Source: an uncultured Anaerococcus sp. (GTDB taxonomy: Bacteria; Bacillota; Clostridia; Tissierellales; Peptoniphilaceae). Taken from it: DNA of 5,137 bases. Each line of letters opens with the position of its first letter. Within the stretch, counting starts at the first letter, position 1. Where the stretch lies: contig URRX01000096.1 in NCBI GenBank assembly GCA_900550345.1, positions 1 to 5,137 on the forward strand, read 5' to 3'. Both the position numbers and the translations under genes were made by a program. Positions 1-4,378 of this stretch are shown piece after piece. The notes below the pieces were generated by a model, which worked only from the letters and a program-made list of their open reading frames with translations, did no database searches and was not told the DNA's origin.

Positions 1-227
1 GAATAAATAAAAATGTAGAAATACTTCTTGCATATGGGGATAAAATAAAAGAAATTCTAAAAGATTTAGATAAAATAAAGACCCAAGAAGAAAGAGCAAT
101 ATTTATTCAAGAAAAAACAAGAAAAATAACAGAAGAGATTAGAGAAATATCAGACAAATTAGAAAATGAAATATCAAGAGAGAATTATTCTATGCCTAGG
201 TATGTTGATATGTTGAAATCTTTATAA
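1..227 (+). CDS. C-terminal end of an unidentified coiled-coil-like protein (5'-truncated by window edge)
   Basis: An open frame runs from the left edge (first full codon at position 3) to a TAA at 225-227, giving the last 74 residues of a protein. The segment is rich in Lys, Glu, Ile and Leu with a heptad-like pattern over about residues 13-60 (for example KIKEILKDLDKIKTQEE and ITEEIREISDKLENEI). This suggests a long helix or coiled coil, closed by the short tail NYSMPRYVDMLKSL. No membrane segment or catalytic motif is visible. The codon use fits the rest of the window and an intrinsic terminator follows 16 bp after the stop, both of which argue for a real gene end. I do not recognise the family. 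A helical C-terminus next to a hairpin-rich non-coding block would suit a plasmid replication or mobilisation protein, but a partial coiled coil cannot establish that. Confidence 0.6.
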   Translation, partial: INKNVEILLAYGDKIKEILKDLDKIKTQEERAIFIQEKTRKITEEIREISDKLENEISRENYSMPRYVDMLKSL

Positions 228-243
228 ATTTTTAAAAAAATTT

Positions 244-274
244 AGAAGCTTGAAATATAGCTTCTTTTTCTTTT
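244..274 (+). terminator. Intrinsic terminator after the truncated left-edge gene
   Basis: A perfect 7-bp stem, AGAAGCT (244-250) and AGCTTCT (259-265), with an 8-nt loop is followed by TTTTCTTTT. It begins 16 bp after the TAA at 225-227, the expected place for a rho-independent terminator of that gene. Confidence 0.75.
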
Positions 275-321
275 ATATAAATTTTTTATTCATTTATCAA
301 ATAATTATTTTAGTTTAATTC

Positions 322-396
322 TTCGTTAACAAGGGGACAAATTAGGGGACTTCCGATTGTCCCCACAATTTTTCCCCTTAAACCCCTTTTAACGAA
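322..396. repeat. Nested inverted repeats with G/C runs
   Basis: The outer arms TTCGTTAACAAGGGG (322-336) and CCCCTTTTAACGAA (383-396) are complementary except for one extra base in the left arm. Inside, GGGGAC occurs twice (333-338 and 345-350), and either copy can pair with GTCCCC at 359-364; the first extends to 8 bp (GGGGACAA with TTGTCCCC, 357-364). The G runs and C runs can therefore fold in alternative ways. The motif AACCCC or CCCCTT recurs at 374-379, 383-388 and 397-403. Possible roles are a replication or transfer origin element or a structured RNA; none can be assigned from sequence alone. Confidence 0.55.
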
Positions 397-430
397 CCCC
401 CTTAACCGGCCCTTGCAGGGAGCAAAATCA

Positions 431-459
431 GAAAGAAACTTACGTTTCTTTCATTTTTT
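431..459 (+). terminator. Terminator-like hairpin with T-run
   Basis: A perfect 9-bp stem, GAAAGAAAC (431-439) and GTTTCTTTC (444-452), with the tetraloop TTAC is followed by ATTTTTT. It fits a rho-independent terminator on the plus strand, but no gene lies directly upstream, since the nearest stop is at 227 and has its own terminator. It may end a non-coding transcript initiated around 300-430, or may simply be part of the hairpin cluster. Confidence 0.55.
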
Positions 460-502
460 AATTTGATTAGCCAAATTTAATAAAAATATATACCCAAAAT
501 AA

Positions 503-586
503 ATAAATTCTAAGTTCATTAAAAGAGAAAAAATAAACTCACTAACGTTCAAACAATTTTTTCTCTAATAATTCACTTGAATTTAT
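503..586. repeat. Long bulged hairpin (two-part stem)
   Basis: The inner stem is 11 bp and perfect: AGAGAAAAAAT (524-534) with ATTTTTTCTCT (556-566), loop 535-555. An outer stem pairs ATAAATTC-T-AAGT (503-515, one bulged T at 511) with ACTTGAATTTAT (575-586). The two stems are separated by a symmetrical 8-nt internal loop (516-523 and 567-574). Two collinear stems over 84 bp are unlikely by chance alone, although the low complexity of the DNA makes AT-rich stems easier to form. The role is unknown. Confidence 0.5.
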
Positions 587-606
587 AGTTATTTTTAAAA
601 ATCTGA

Positions 607-624
607 AAGAAGCGCAAGCTTCTT
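607..624. repeat. Compact hairpin with GCAA loop
   Basis: A perfect 7-bp stem, AAGAAGC (607-613) and GCTTCTT (618-624), encloses GCAA, a GNRA-type tetraloop if transcribed on the plus strand. There is no T-run immediately after on the plus strand. On the minus strand the stem is followed after a few bases by TTTTT, so a weak minus-strand terminator is possible. Confidence 0.45.
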
Positions 625-685
625 ACAAAACTAGCTCCATGCAATGGTCGGTTGTAGGGGGGTAAAAAAGTGGGGGTTTTGGGGA

Positions 686-730
686 TATAATTATTGAAAT
701 TGTGCCAGTGGTACAATTTCAATAATTATA
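686..730. repeat. Perfect 18-bp-arm palindrome with 9-bp centre
   Basis: TATAATTATTGAAATTGT (686-703) is repeated exactly in inverted orientation at 713-730, around the centre GCCAGTGGT (704-712), in which CC and GG can also pair. The symmetry is flawless over 36 of 45 positions. It is preceded by runs of G (657-662, 672-676, 681-684) and followed directly by CCGCGG (731-736). There is no T-run after it on the plus strand, so it is not a typical terminator. The layout of two exact arms around a short asymmetric core resembles a recombinase crossover site, a large operator, a partition site or an origin hairpin; I cannot choose among these. Confidence 0.7.
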
Positions 731-812
731 CCGCGGAGTTTATTCGTAGTTTTATTTTAAAATTATTTTTTTGTTTATTATTTTTTAAAATTTAAAAATT
801 AAGTTAGCGTGG

Positions 813-839
813 AAAAAGGGGGAGAATCGAAACTCCCCC
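813..839 (-). terminator. G/C-rich intrinsic terminator of the glutaminase gene (minus strand)
   Basis: On the minus strand, GGGGGAG (complement of 833-839) pairs with CTCCCCC (complement of 818-824) around an 8-nt loop and is followed by TTTTT (complement of 813-817). This is a strong rho-independent terminator about 105 bp downstream of the glutaminase stop. Weaker outer pairing extends it: GTTAG at 803-807 matches CTAAC at 855-859, and GGAAA at 811-815 matches TTTCC at 844-848. The right arm is preceded by an 8-C homopolymer (835-842), a slippage-prone tract. Confidence 0.7.
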
Positions 840-942
840 CCCATTTCCTCCGCCCTAACATTACGAAGGATTAAAAATCAATTGTAATTTAGTATATTAT
901 AAAAAATTTTGTAAGCATATTTTAAAAGTCTTTTAAATATTT

Positions 943-1872
943 CTACAGAAATATATTAAGTCCTAAGTCAGCTGATAATATTTTTAATAAATTTTTTCCA
1001 ATTACTGAATTTCCTGATTTGTCTAATCTAGGTGAATACACACAAATTCCACATTTATTTGGAACAACTCCCAAGATTCCTCCGCCTACTCCAGATTTTG
1101 ATGGAATTCCTACTTTCATCAAATATTCTCCACTACTTTCATACATTCCACATGATGCCATTTGGGCGATTGTCATTTGGACTATGTTTTGTGGAACAAT
1201 TAGATTTGATGAATAAATATCAAATCCTTCATTTGCAAGTATTGCTCCAAATTTTGCAAGAGATTCTACATTTGTACCAATTGAGCAAATTCTTACATAT
1301 AAATCCAAAACTTCATCAGCGTTTTGGTCAAAAATATTTTTGCTTTTTAAATAATAAGAAATAGCTCTGTTTCTATCTGTTGTAGAAATTTCTGACTCAT
1401 ATATATCTTTCATAAATCTAAATTCAGAATCGTTGCTCATTTGACTAATTAGCTCCATTACCCTCTTAAATTTTTCTTCTTTATTTTTTCCATGAATCAT
1501 GGAGGTTGTTGTTATTGCTCCTGCATTTATAAAAGGATTTGCAGCTCTTTGGTCAATTGGAATTAAGGAATTAAATTCATATTTTGTTGGCTCTGTTCCA
1601 ACTTTTGAAAAAACTTCTTCAATAGTATTATCCTTTAGTGCCATCATAAGAGTAAAAACTTTTGAAATTGATTGAACTGAAAATATTTTTTTGCTTTCTC
1701 CAAAATTATAAATATCTCCACTTGTTGTAACAATTGAAAGTGCAAAAGAATCTTCGTCTACATTTTTAAGTTCTGGTATATAAGAGGCAACTTCTCCAAT
1801 GCCTTCGTATCTTTTAGCCTTTTGTATACATTCTTCAATTTTTATTTCTATATCTTCTCTTTTCATAAACAT
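943..1872 (-). CDS. glsA: Glutaminase (serine-dependent, beta-lactamase-like fold)
   Basis: This gene encodes a glutaminase that hydrolyses L-glutamine to L-glutamate and ammonia in the cytoplasm. The conserved family blocks are all visible (numbered from the longer GTG-started reading of 312 residues): the SxxK catalytic motif in FSVQSISKVF (Ser71, Lys74), NPFINAGAI (about 115-123), an Asn in TTDRNRA (171), Tyr in DLYVRICS (195), Tyr in ASCGMYESSG (247), and the C-terminal KSGVGGGILGVVP (262-274). The length of about 310 residues is typical for the bacterial family, and no key residue appears missing. I place the start at the ATG at 1870-1872: AGGTG (1879-1883 on this strand) lies 6 nt upstream of it, whereas the upstream GTG at 1879-1881 falls inside that ribosome binding site. 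This gives 309 residues. A further in-frame ATG at 1864-1866 is 12 nt from the site and less likely. The gene is monocistronic, with its own terminator at 813-839, and is divergent from the HD-protein operon. In enterobacteria, glutaminases of this type contribute to glutamine use and acid tolerance; the role here is not shown. Confidence 0.95.
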   Translation of the reverse strand: MFMKREDIEIKIEECIQKAKRYEGIGEVASYIPELKNVDEDSFALSIVTTSGDIYNFGESKKIFSVQSISKVFTLMMALKDNTIEEVFSKVGTEPTKYEFNSLIPIDQRAANPFINAGAITTTSMIHGKNKEEKFKRVMELISQMSNDSEFRFMKDIYESEISTTDRNRAISYYLKSKNIFDQNADEVLDLYVRICSIGTNVESLAKFGAILANEGFDIYSSNLIVPQNIVQMTIAQMASCGMYESSGEYLMKVGIPSKSGVGGGILGVVPNKCGICVYSPRLDKSGNSVIGKNLLKILSADLGLNIFL

Positions 1873-1877
1873 AATAA

Positions 1878-1883
1878 TCACCT
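1878..1883 (-). promoter_or_regulatory. Ribosome binding site that sets the glutaminase start
   Basis: On the minus strand the sequence reads AGGTGATTATTATG, placing AGGTG six bases from the ATG at 1872. The in-frame GTG that would lengthen the protein by three residues is part of this same site, so it cannot be the start served by it. Confidence 0.7.
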
Positions 1884-1916
1884 ACTTATAATTTTCTATA
1901 AAATATTTACCCTATT

Positions 1917-1925
1917 TGATATAAT
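1917..1925 (+). promoter_or_regulatory. Probable extended -10 promoter of the HD-protein/transporter operon
   Basis: TGATATAAT (1917-1925) is a perfect TATAAT with the upstream TG of an extended -10 element. The -35 position 17 bp upstream (1897-1902, TATAAA) is poor, which is common when TGn is present. Transcription would start near 1932, about 30 bp before the ATG at 1961, whose Shine-Dalgarno site AAAGGAG lies at 1948-1954 with a 6-nt spacer. The same 88-bp interval must contain the minus-strand promoter of the glutaminase gene, for which I see no convincing -10/-35 pair. Confidence 0.55.
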
Positions 1926-1960
1926 AATAATTAATTAAAGAAATTAAAAAGGAGTTTTTT

Positions 1961-2557
1961 ATGCTTATTTTAGATATTTTAAATGAAGATAAGTGGCTTG
2001 ATGATTATAAATTTTTCAAAGATTTTAAAAAATCATCTTATTATGAAACTTTGCTAGATACATATGAAAATTTAAATACAGATATTCTTTATAAAAGTCA
2101 AATTCATGGTCAAGGTCATATTGAAAGAGTAATTTTACTTTCTCTTCTTTTGGCTTATCATTATAAATTAGATAAAAATGATACGGATATTTTAAGATTT
2201 GCAGCATCTCTTCACGATACAAAAAGAGTGGACGATTCTTATGATACAGAACATGGTTATAGGGCTGCCCTTTATTCAATTGATTATGCAAAAATAAATG
2301 AAAATGATAAAAATATTCTTCAAGCAGTTCTTGCTACTCACTCAAGATCCGATAGTAGAATGGATCAAACTATTGAAGAATTTTTTGTAAATGATATGGA
2401 TAGGGCAAGTTATTTGTCAAAACTTTTTAAAGATGCAGATGCCCTTGATAGGGTGAGACTTGGGGATTTAGACCAAAAATATTTGAGAAATGATTTTTCT
2501 TTAGATTTGGTAGATTTTTCTGATAAATTATTTAAAAATTATATGGAAAGACAATGA
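1961..2557 (+). CDS. HD-domain metal-dependent phosphohydrolase
   Basis: This is a 198-residue soluble protein of the HD superfamily, whose members use one or two divalent metals to hydrolyse phosphate esters, often of nucleotides. The metal-ligand pattern is intact: IHGQGHIERV with His53 (and His49), the signature SLHDTKRVDD with His85-Asp86, DTEHG with His98, THSRSD with His127, and KDADALDRVRLGD with Asp158/Asp160. The HD fold spans about residues 45-170, preceded by a roughly 40-residue acidic/aromatic N-terminus. There is no signal peptide and no membrane segment, so it is cytoplasmic. AAAGGAG lies 6 nt before the ATG, which fixes the start. The stop overlaps the next gene's start (ATGA, 2554-2557), so the transporter is probably translationally coupled to it. 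The pattern resembles the uncharacterised small HD hydrolases of Firmicutes; the substrate cannot be told from sequence. Confidence 0.88.
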   Translation: MLILDILNEDKWLDDYKFFKDFKKSSYYETLLDTYENLNTDILYKSQIHGQGHIERVILLSLLLAYHYKLDKNDTDILRFAASLHDTKRVDDSYDTEHGYRAALYSIDYAKINENDKNILQAVLATHSRSDSRMDQTIEEFFVNDMDRASYLSKLFKDADALDRVRLGDLDQKYLRNDFSLDLVDFSDKLFKNYMERQ

Positions 2558-3684
2558 AAGAAAATTCTTTAAAAGAAAAATTATCGATTTTATCAATTTC
2601 CTTAATTTTAACAAGCAATAGTATAATTTCAGGAAGTCTTGTTTATATCCAACAAGCCTTTAATCTTACAAGAAATGAAGCCGAATTTATAATTACACTT
2701 TCAAGTTTTACTGTAATGATTTTTATTTTTTTGGCAGAATATATTGCCCTTTGGCTAGGACTTAAAAAAACAGTTTTACTAGGACTTTCTCTTGTTGGCC
2801 TTAGTGGACTTATACCTGTAATTTTTAAAAGCTATCCTGGAATAATTATTTCAAGATTTATCTTAGGAGCAGGTCTTGGAATGTTTAATGGACATTCGGC
2901 AAATTATATAAATTTACTTTATCATGATAATAAAGAAAGAACCAAGCTTCACGGACTTAGAAATGCTGCTGAATTTACAGGACAAATTATTCTTTATACA
3001 CTTGCAGGAATTCTTGTAAAAATTAATTACATTTATACATTTTTACTTTATTCATCAGCTTTTTTGATAATGATATTTTTTAAAATAAATGTTGAAGATG
3101 TAAAAATAAAAAAGGATAGGGCAAAAATTAATTTTAACCCTAATATTTTTCTTTTTATAATTTTTGCCATGGTAGTTTTATTAAATGCAACGGCAATGAC
3201 AATGAGATTTCCTTTTGTAGCAAGTCTTAGCCGTGGAATGGATGTAAATATAAGTTTTTATCTTAATTTTGTCCCAATAGTTGGGATGGTATCAGCTTTT
3301 TTGTTTAATCCGATAAATCAAAAGTTAAAAAGTAAAACCATATTTTTTGGTCTTGGTTTTTATGTACTTGCAAATTTATTAATAGTTAATTTTGATAAGA
3401 ATTTAATTGGATTCTTGCTTTGCATTCTTATTTTGACCTTTGGTCAATCAATGTGCATGCCCTATATATTTGCAGAAGTTCCAAGATTTGTAAAAGGACA
3501 TAGTTCAAGAATTGCAACCAATTTAATTTTTATAGGATGTAACATAGGAGTATTTATAGCTCCAATTTTTATGAAAAACATGGATAGAATTTTCCATACA
3601 TCATCTCTTTCAAAGGGATTTTTTGGATTTGTTGTAATCTATCTGATTTTTATAGGAATATTTTATAGGAGAAGAAAAAAATAA
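2554..3684 (+). CDS. Major facilitator superfamily (MFS) transporter
   Basis: This 376-residue protein is very hydrophobic, with about 12 predicted membrane helices, six before and six after a basic cytoplasmic loop near residues 176-196 (INVEDVKIKKDRAKINF). It fits a small MFS carrier. The helix-4 block SRFILGAGLGMFNGHSANYI (about 100-119) carries the conserved Arg (101) and glycine pattern of motif B. The loop between helices 2 and 3 (LAEYIALWLGLKKTVLLG, 60-77) keeps the GxKK part of motif A but lacks its usual acidic residue. The C-terminus is basic (YRRRKK) and would lie in the cytoplasm, as expected. The start overlaps the stop of the HD gene by ATGA and has no strong separate ribosome binding site beyond the purines GGAAAGACA, supporting coupled translation. 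Drug, nucleoside or amino-acid efflux or uptake are all possible; co-transcription with an HD hydrolase gives only a weak hint of a nucleotide or phosphorylated substrate. Confidence 0.85.
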   Translation: MKENSLKEKLSILSISLILTSNSIISGSLVYIQQAFNLTRNEAEFIITLSSFTVMIFIFLAEYIALWLGLKKTVLLGLSLVGLSGLIPVIFKSYPGIIISRFILGAGLGMFNGHSANYINLLYHDNKERTKLHGLRNAAEFTGQIILYTLAGILVKINYIYTFLLYSSAFLIMIFFKINVEDVKIKKDRAKINFNPNIFLFIIFAMVVLLNATAMTMRFPFVASLSRGMDVNISFYLNFVPIVGMVSAFLFNPINQKLKSKTIFFGLGFYVLANLLIVNFDKNLIGFLLCILILTFGQSMCMPYIFAEVPRFVKGHSSRIATNLIFIGCNIGVFIAPIFMKNMDRIFHTSSLSKGFFGFVVIYLIFIGIFYRRRKK

Positions 3685-3704
3685 ATCTCTCGATCATTCG
3701 AGAG
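3675..3704 (-). terminator. Minus-strand terminator at the left end of the repeat element
   Basis: The hairpin CTCTCGA (3687-3693) and TCGAGAG (3698-3704), loop TCAT, is followed on the minus strand by ATTTATTTTTTT (complement of 3675-3686). It would stop leftward transcription coming from the acetyltransferase gene before it runs antisense into the transporter gene. On the plus strand there is no T-run after it. Confidence 0.5.
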
Positions 3705-3982
3705 TTCAGACTGTTGACAAACTAAATTTTCACCCATTTCGAGCGAACGTAGTGAGTCGAGAAATCTCATGAGATCTCTCCATGCGTTCGTTTCACTCAC
3801 ACTAAAACACCTTTGCTCCGCAAACTTTTTCGTGCTTTCACACTTATTTTTAGGGATAAATATGCCAAATCAAGGCATATTTATCTAGTCGAGATGGTAC
3901 TTAGCTTAATTTTTATTTCAAAATAAAATATTATCTAAATTTATACTTTGTCTACGCTCTGATCTCTCAATCATTCGAGAGA
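3686..3982. repeat. MITE-like repeat element with terminal inverted repeats
   Basis: The left end (3686-3724) and the reverse complement of the right end (3944-3982) match at 29 of 39 positions without gaps. Both start TCTCTCGA and share GAGAG, TCAGA and GACAAA in the same order. Each end is itself a small hairpin, so the two 20-bp tips at 3685-3704 and 3962-3981 are also near-identical direct repeats (one mismatch). The interior has no ORF. It contains the 12-bp palindrome ATCTCATGAGAT (3764-3775) and a strong stem-loop at 3855-3885. The inner stretch with GAGCGAACGTAGTGAGTCGAG is more GC-rich than its surroundings and resembles the dispersed intergenic repeats of low-GC Firmicutes, as far as I can recall. 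It abuts the transporter stop codon (3682-3684). I see no clear target-site duplication. A non-autonomous mobile element is the likeliest reading. Confidence 0.6.
3855..3885. repeat. Perfect 12-bp stem-loop inside the repeat element
   Basis: GATAAATATGCC (3855-3866) and GGCATATTTATC (3874-3885) are exact inverted repeats around the 7-nt loop AAATCAA. There is no T-run on either side, so it is not a standard terminator. It sits right of centre within the MITE-like element and would form a stable hairpin in RNA or single-stranded DNA. Confidence 0.65.
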
Positions 3983-3988
3983 TTTTTA
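3962..3988 (+). terminator. Plus-strand terminator at the right end of the repeat element
   Basis: The 7-bp stem ATCTCTC (3962-3968) and GAGAGAT (3977-3983), with an 8-nt loop, is followed by TTTTT (3983-3987). It would end read-through from the transporter operon two bases before the stop codon of the convergent acetyltransferase gene. The stem is the right tip of the MITE-like element, so the element appears to supply the operon's terminator. Confidence 0.6.
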
Positions 3989-3989
3989 C

Positions 3990-4265
3990 TTATTTAAAAT
4001 AAACATCCTTGTATTTGTCATCTTTTTCAAATTTATTTTTTATATAAGGGCAAGTTGGAATTATTTTTTTATTATTTTCTCTAGCATAATCTACCAATTT
4101 ATCCACCAATTTTCCTGCAATTCCTTGGCCACCATATTCCTTATCAACTTCTGTGTGAGGAGCATCAATCAAATCTCCTTTATTTACCAAACTTATGAAG
4201 CCGATTTTTTTATCTTTATCAAAAACTTGTACTTGTTTTTCTTTTTCATTTATTTTATATTTCAT
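3990..4265 (-). CDS. Short GNAT-type N-acetyltransferase (YjdJ-like family)
   Basis: This 91-residue cytoplasmic protein matches the compact GNAT-type acetyltransferases of about 90-100 residues that consist mainly of the acetyl-CoA binding core. The defining block is visible: HTEVDKEYGGQGIAGKLVDKLVDYARENNKKIIPTCPYIKNKF, about residues 37-79. It contains the Q/GxxG pyrophosphate-binding loop (GGQGIAG, 45-51), the following helix, and the IPTCPY strand typical of this subgroup. The N-terminal 36 residues form the first beta strands (YKINEKEKQVQVF, KKIGFISLV). The length is full for this subgroup, so it is not a truncated larger GNAT. The start is supported by AGAGGTG (4271-4277 on this strand) 5 nt before the ATG. 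The acceptor substrate is unknown for most members. It is convergent with the transporter operon and divergent from the membrane-protein gene, with which it shares a 113-bp upstream region. Confidence 0.9.
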   Translation of the reverse strand: MKYKINEKEKQVQVFDKDKKIGFISLVNKGDLIDAPHTEVDKEYGGQGIAGKLVDKLVDYARENNKKIIPTCPYIKNKFEKDDKYKDVYFK

Positions 4266-4283
4266 AATATCACCTCTTTTTGC

Positions 4284-4334
4284 TTATACCCAAAATTGTA
4301 TTAATTATAGATGATTAATTATATTTGGGTATAA
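4284..4334. promoter_or_regulatory. Divergent promoter region with a symmetrical repeat, candidate shared operator
   Basis: TTATACCCAAA (4284-4294) is repeated exactly in inverted orientation as TTTGGGTATAA (4324-4334), with arm centres 40 bp apart. Between them the 10-mer ATTAATTATA occurs twice as an exact direct repeat (4300-4309 and 4314-4323). Candidate -10 boxes fall within it: TATATT (4320-4325) for the plus strand, and TATAAT on the minus strand (complement of 4304-4309 or 4318-4323). No good -35 boxes are seen. The position, midway between the acetyltransferase start (4265) and the membrane-protein start (4379), suits an operator controlling both. A transcribed stem-loop is an alternative. 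Confidence 0.5.
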
Positions 4335-4378
4335 ATATTTTTGTAAGGCTGAAACTTTTTCAAAGAAAAGGGGATATT

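Larger units (their letters stand above)
228..942. other. Structured non-coding block of about 715 bp, possible origin/transfer/recombination region
   Basis: I see no ORF here with a ribosome binding site and a credible length on either strand; stop codons are dense in all frames. The block instead holds at least six distinct hairpins or palindromes, listed separately, plus clusters of G or C runs (G4 at 333 and 345; C4-C5 at 361, 374, 383 and 397; G6 at 657, G5 at 672, G4 at 681; C8 at 835-842) in otherwise very AT-rich DNA. Dense secondary structure with strand-biased G/C runs is typical of plasmid replication or transfer origins and of recombination sites, so an integrated plasmid or mobilisable element remnant is my inference. 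No replicase, relaxase or recombinase gene is visible within the window to support it. Confidence 0.45.

Noticed and set aside
322..403. CRISPR array or plasmid iterons from the recurring CCCC and GGGGAC motifs
   Set aside because: The repeats are only 6-8 bp, unevenly spaced and in both orientations, so neither regular CRISPR repeats nor clean iterons are present.
639..665. Tiny ORF starting ATGCAATGG with an upstream CCAT-GCA-ATGG hairpin
   Set aside because: It has only eight codons and no ribosome binding site; the G run (657-662) explains its C-terminus. The 4-bp hairpin is too small to matter.
657..684. G-quadruplex formed by G6, G5 and G4 runs
   Set aside because: Only three separate G tracts of four or more are present, so a canonical four-tract intramolecular quadruplex is not supported.
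813..842. tRNA-like T-arm on the minus strand (TTTCGATT loop between G and C runs)
   Set aside because: The base before TTCGATT cannot pair at the position that should close the loop, no acceptor, D or anticodon arms are found, and the T5 tail makes it a terminator.
916..940. AT-rich imperfect palindrome just downstream of the glutaminase stop as its terminator
   Set aside because: The stem is nearly all A/T with almost no loop, and its T-run is distant on the minus strand; the G/C hairpin at 813-839 with TTTTT is a much better terminator.
1019..1364. Two plus-strand open frames of 65 and 110 codons inside the glutaminase region
   Set aside because: They lie antisense to a gene with intact family motifs, have no convincing ribosome binding sites, and their translations are unlike a natural protein; they are shadows of the AT-rich coding strand.
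2025..2291. A minus-strand open frame of 88 codons inside the HD-protein gene
   Set aside because: It is antisense to a gene with intact metal-binding motifs and has no domain signature, so it is a shadow frame.
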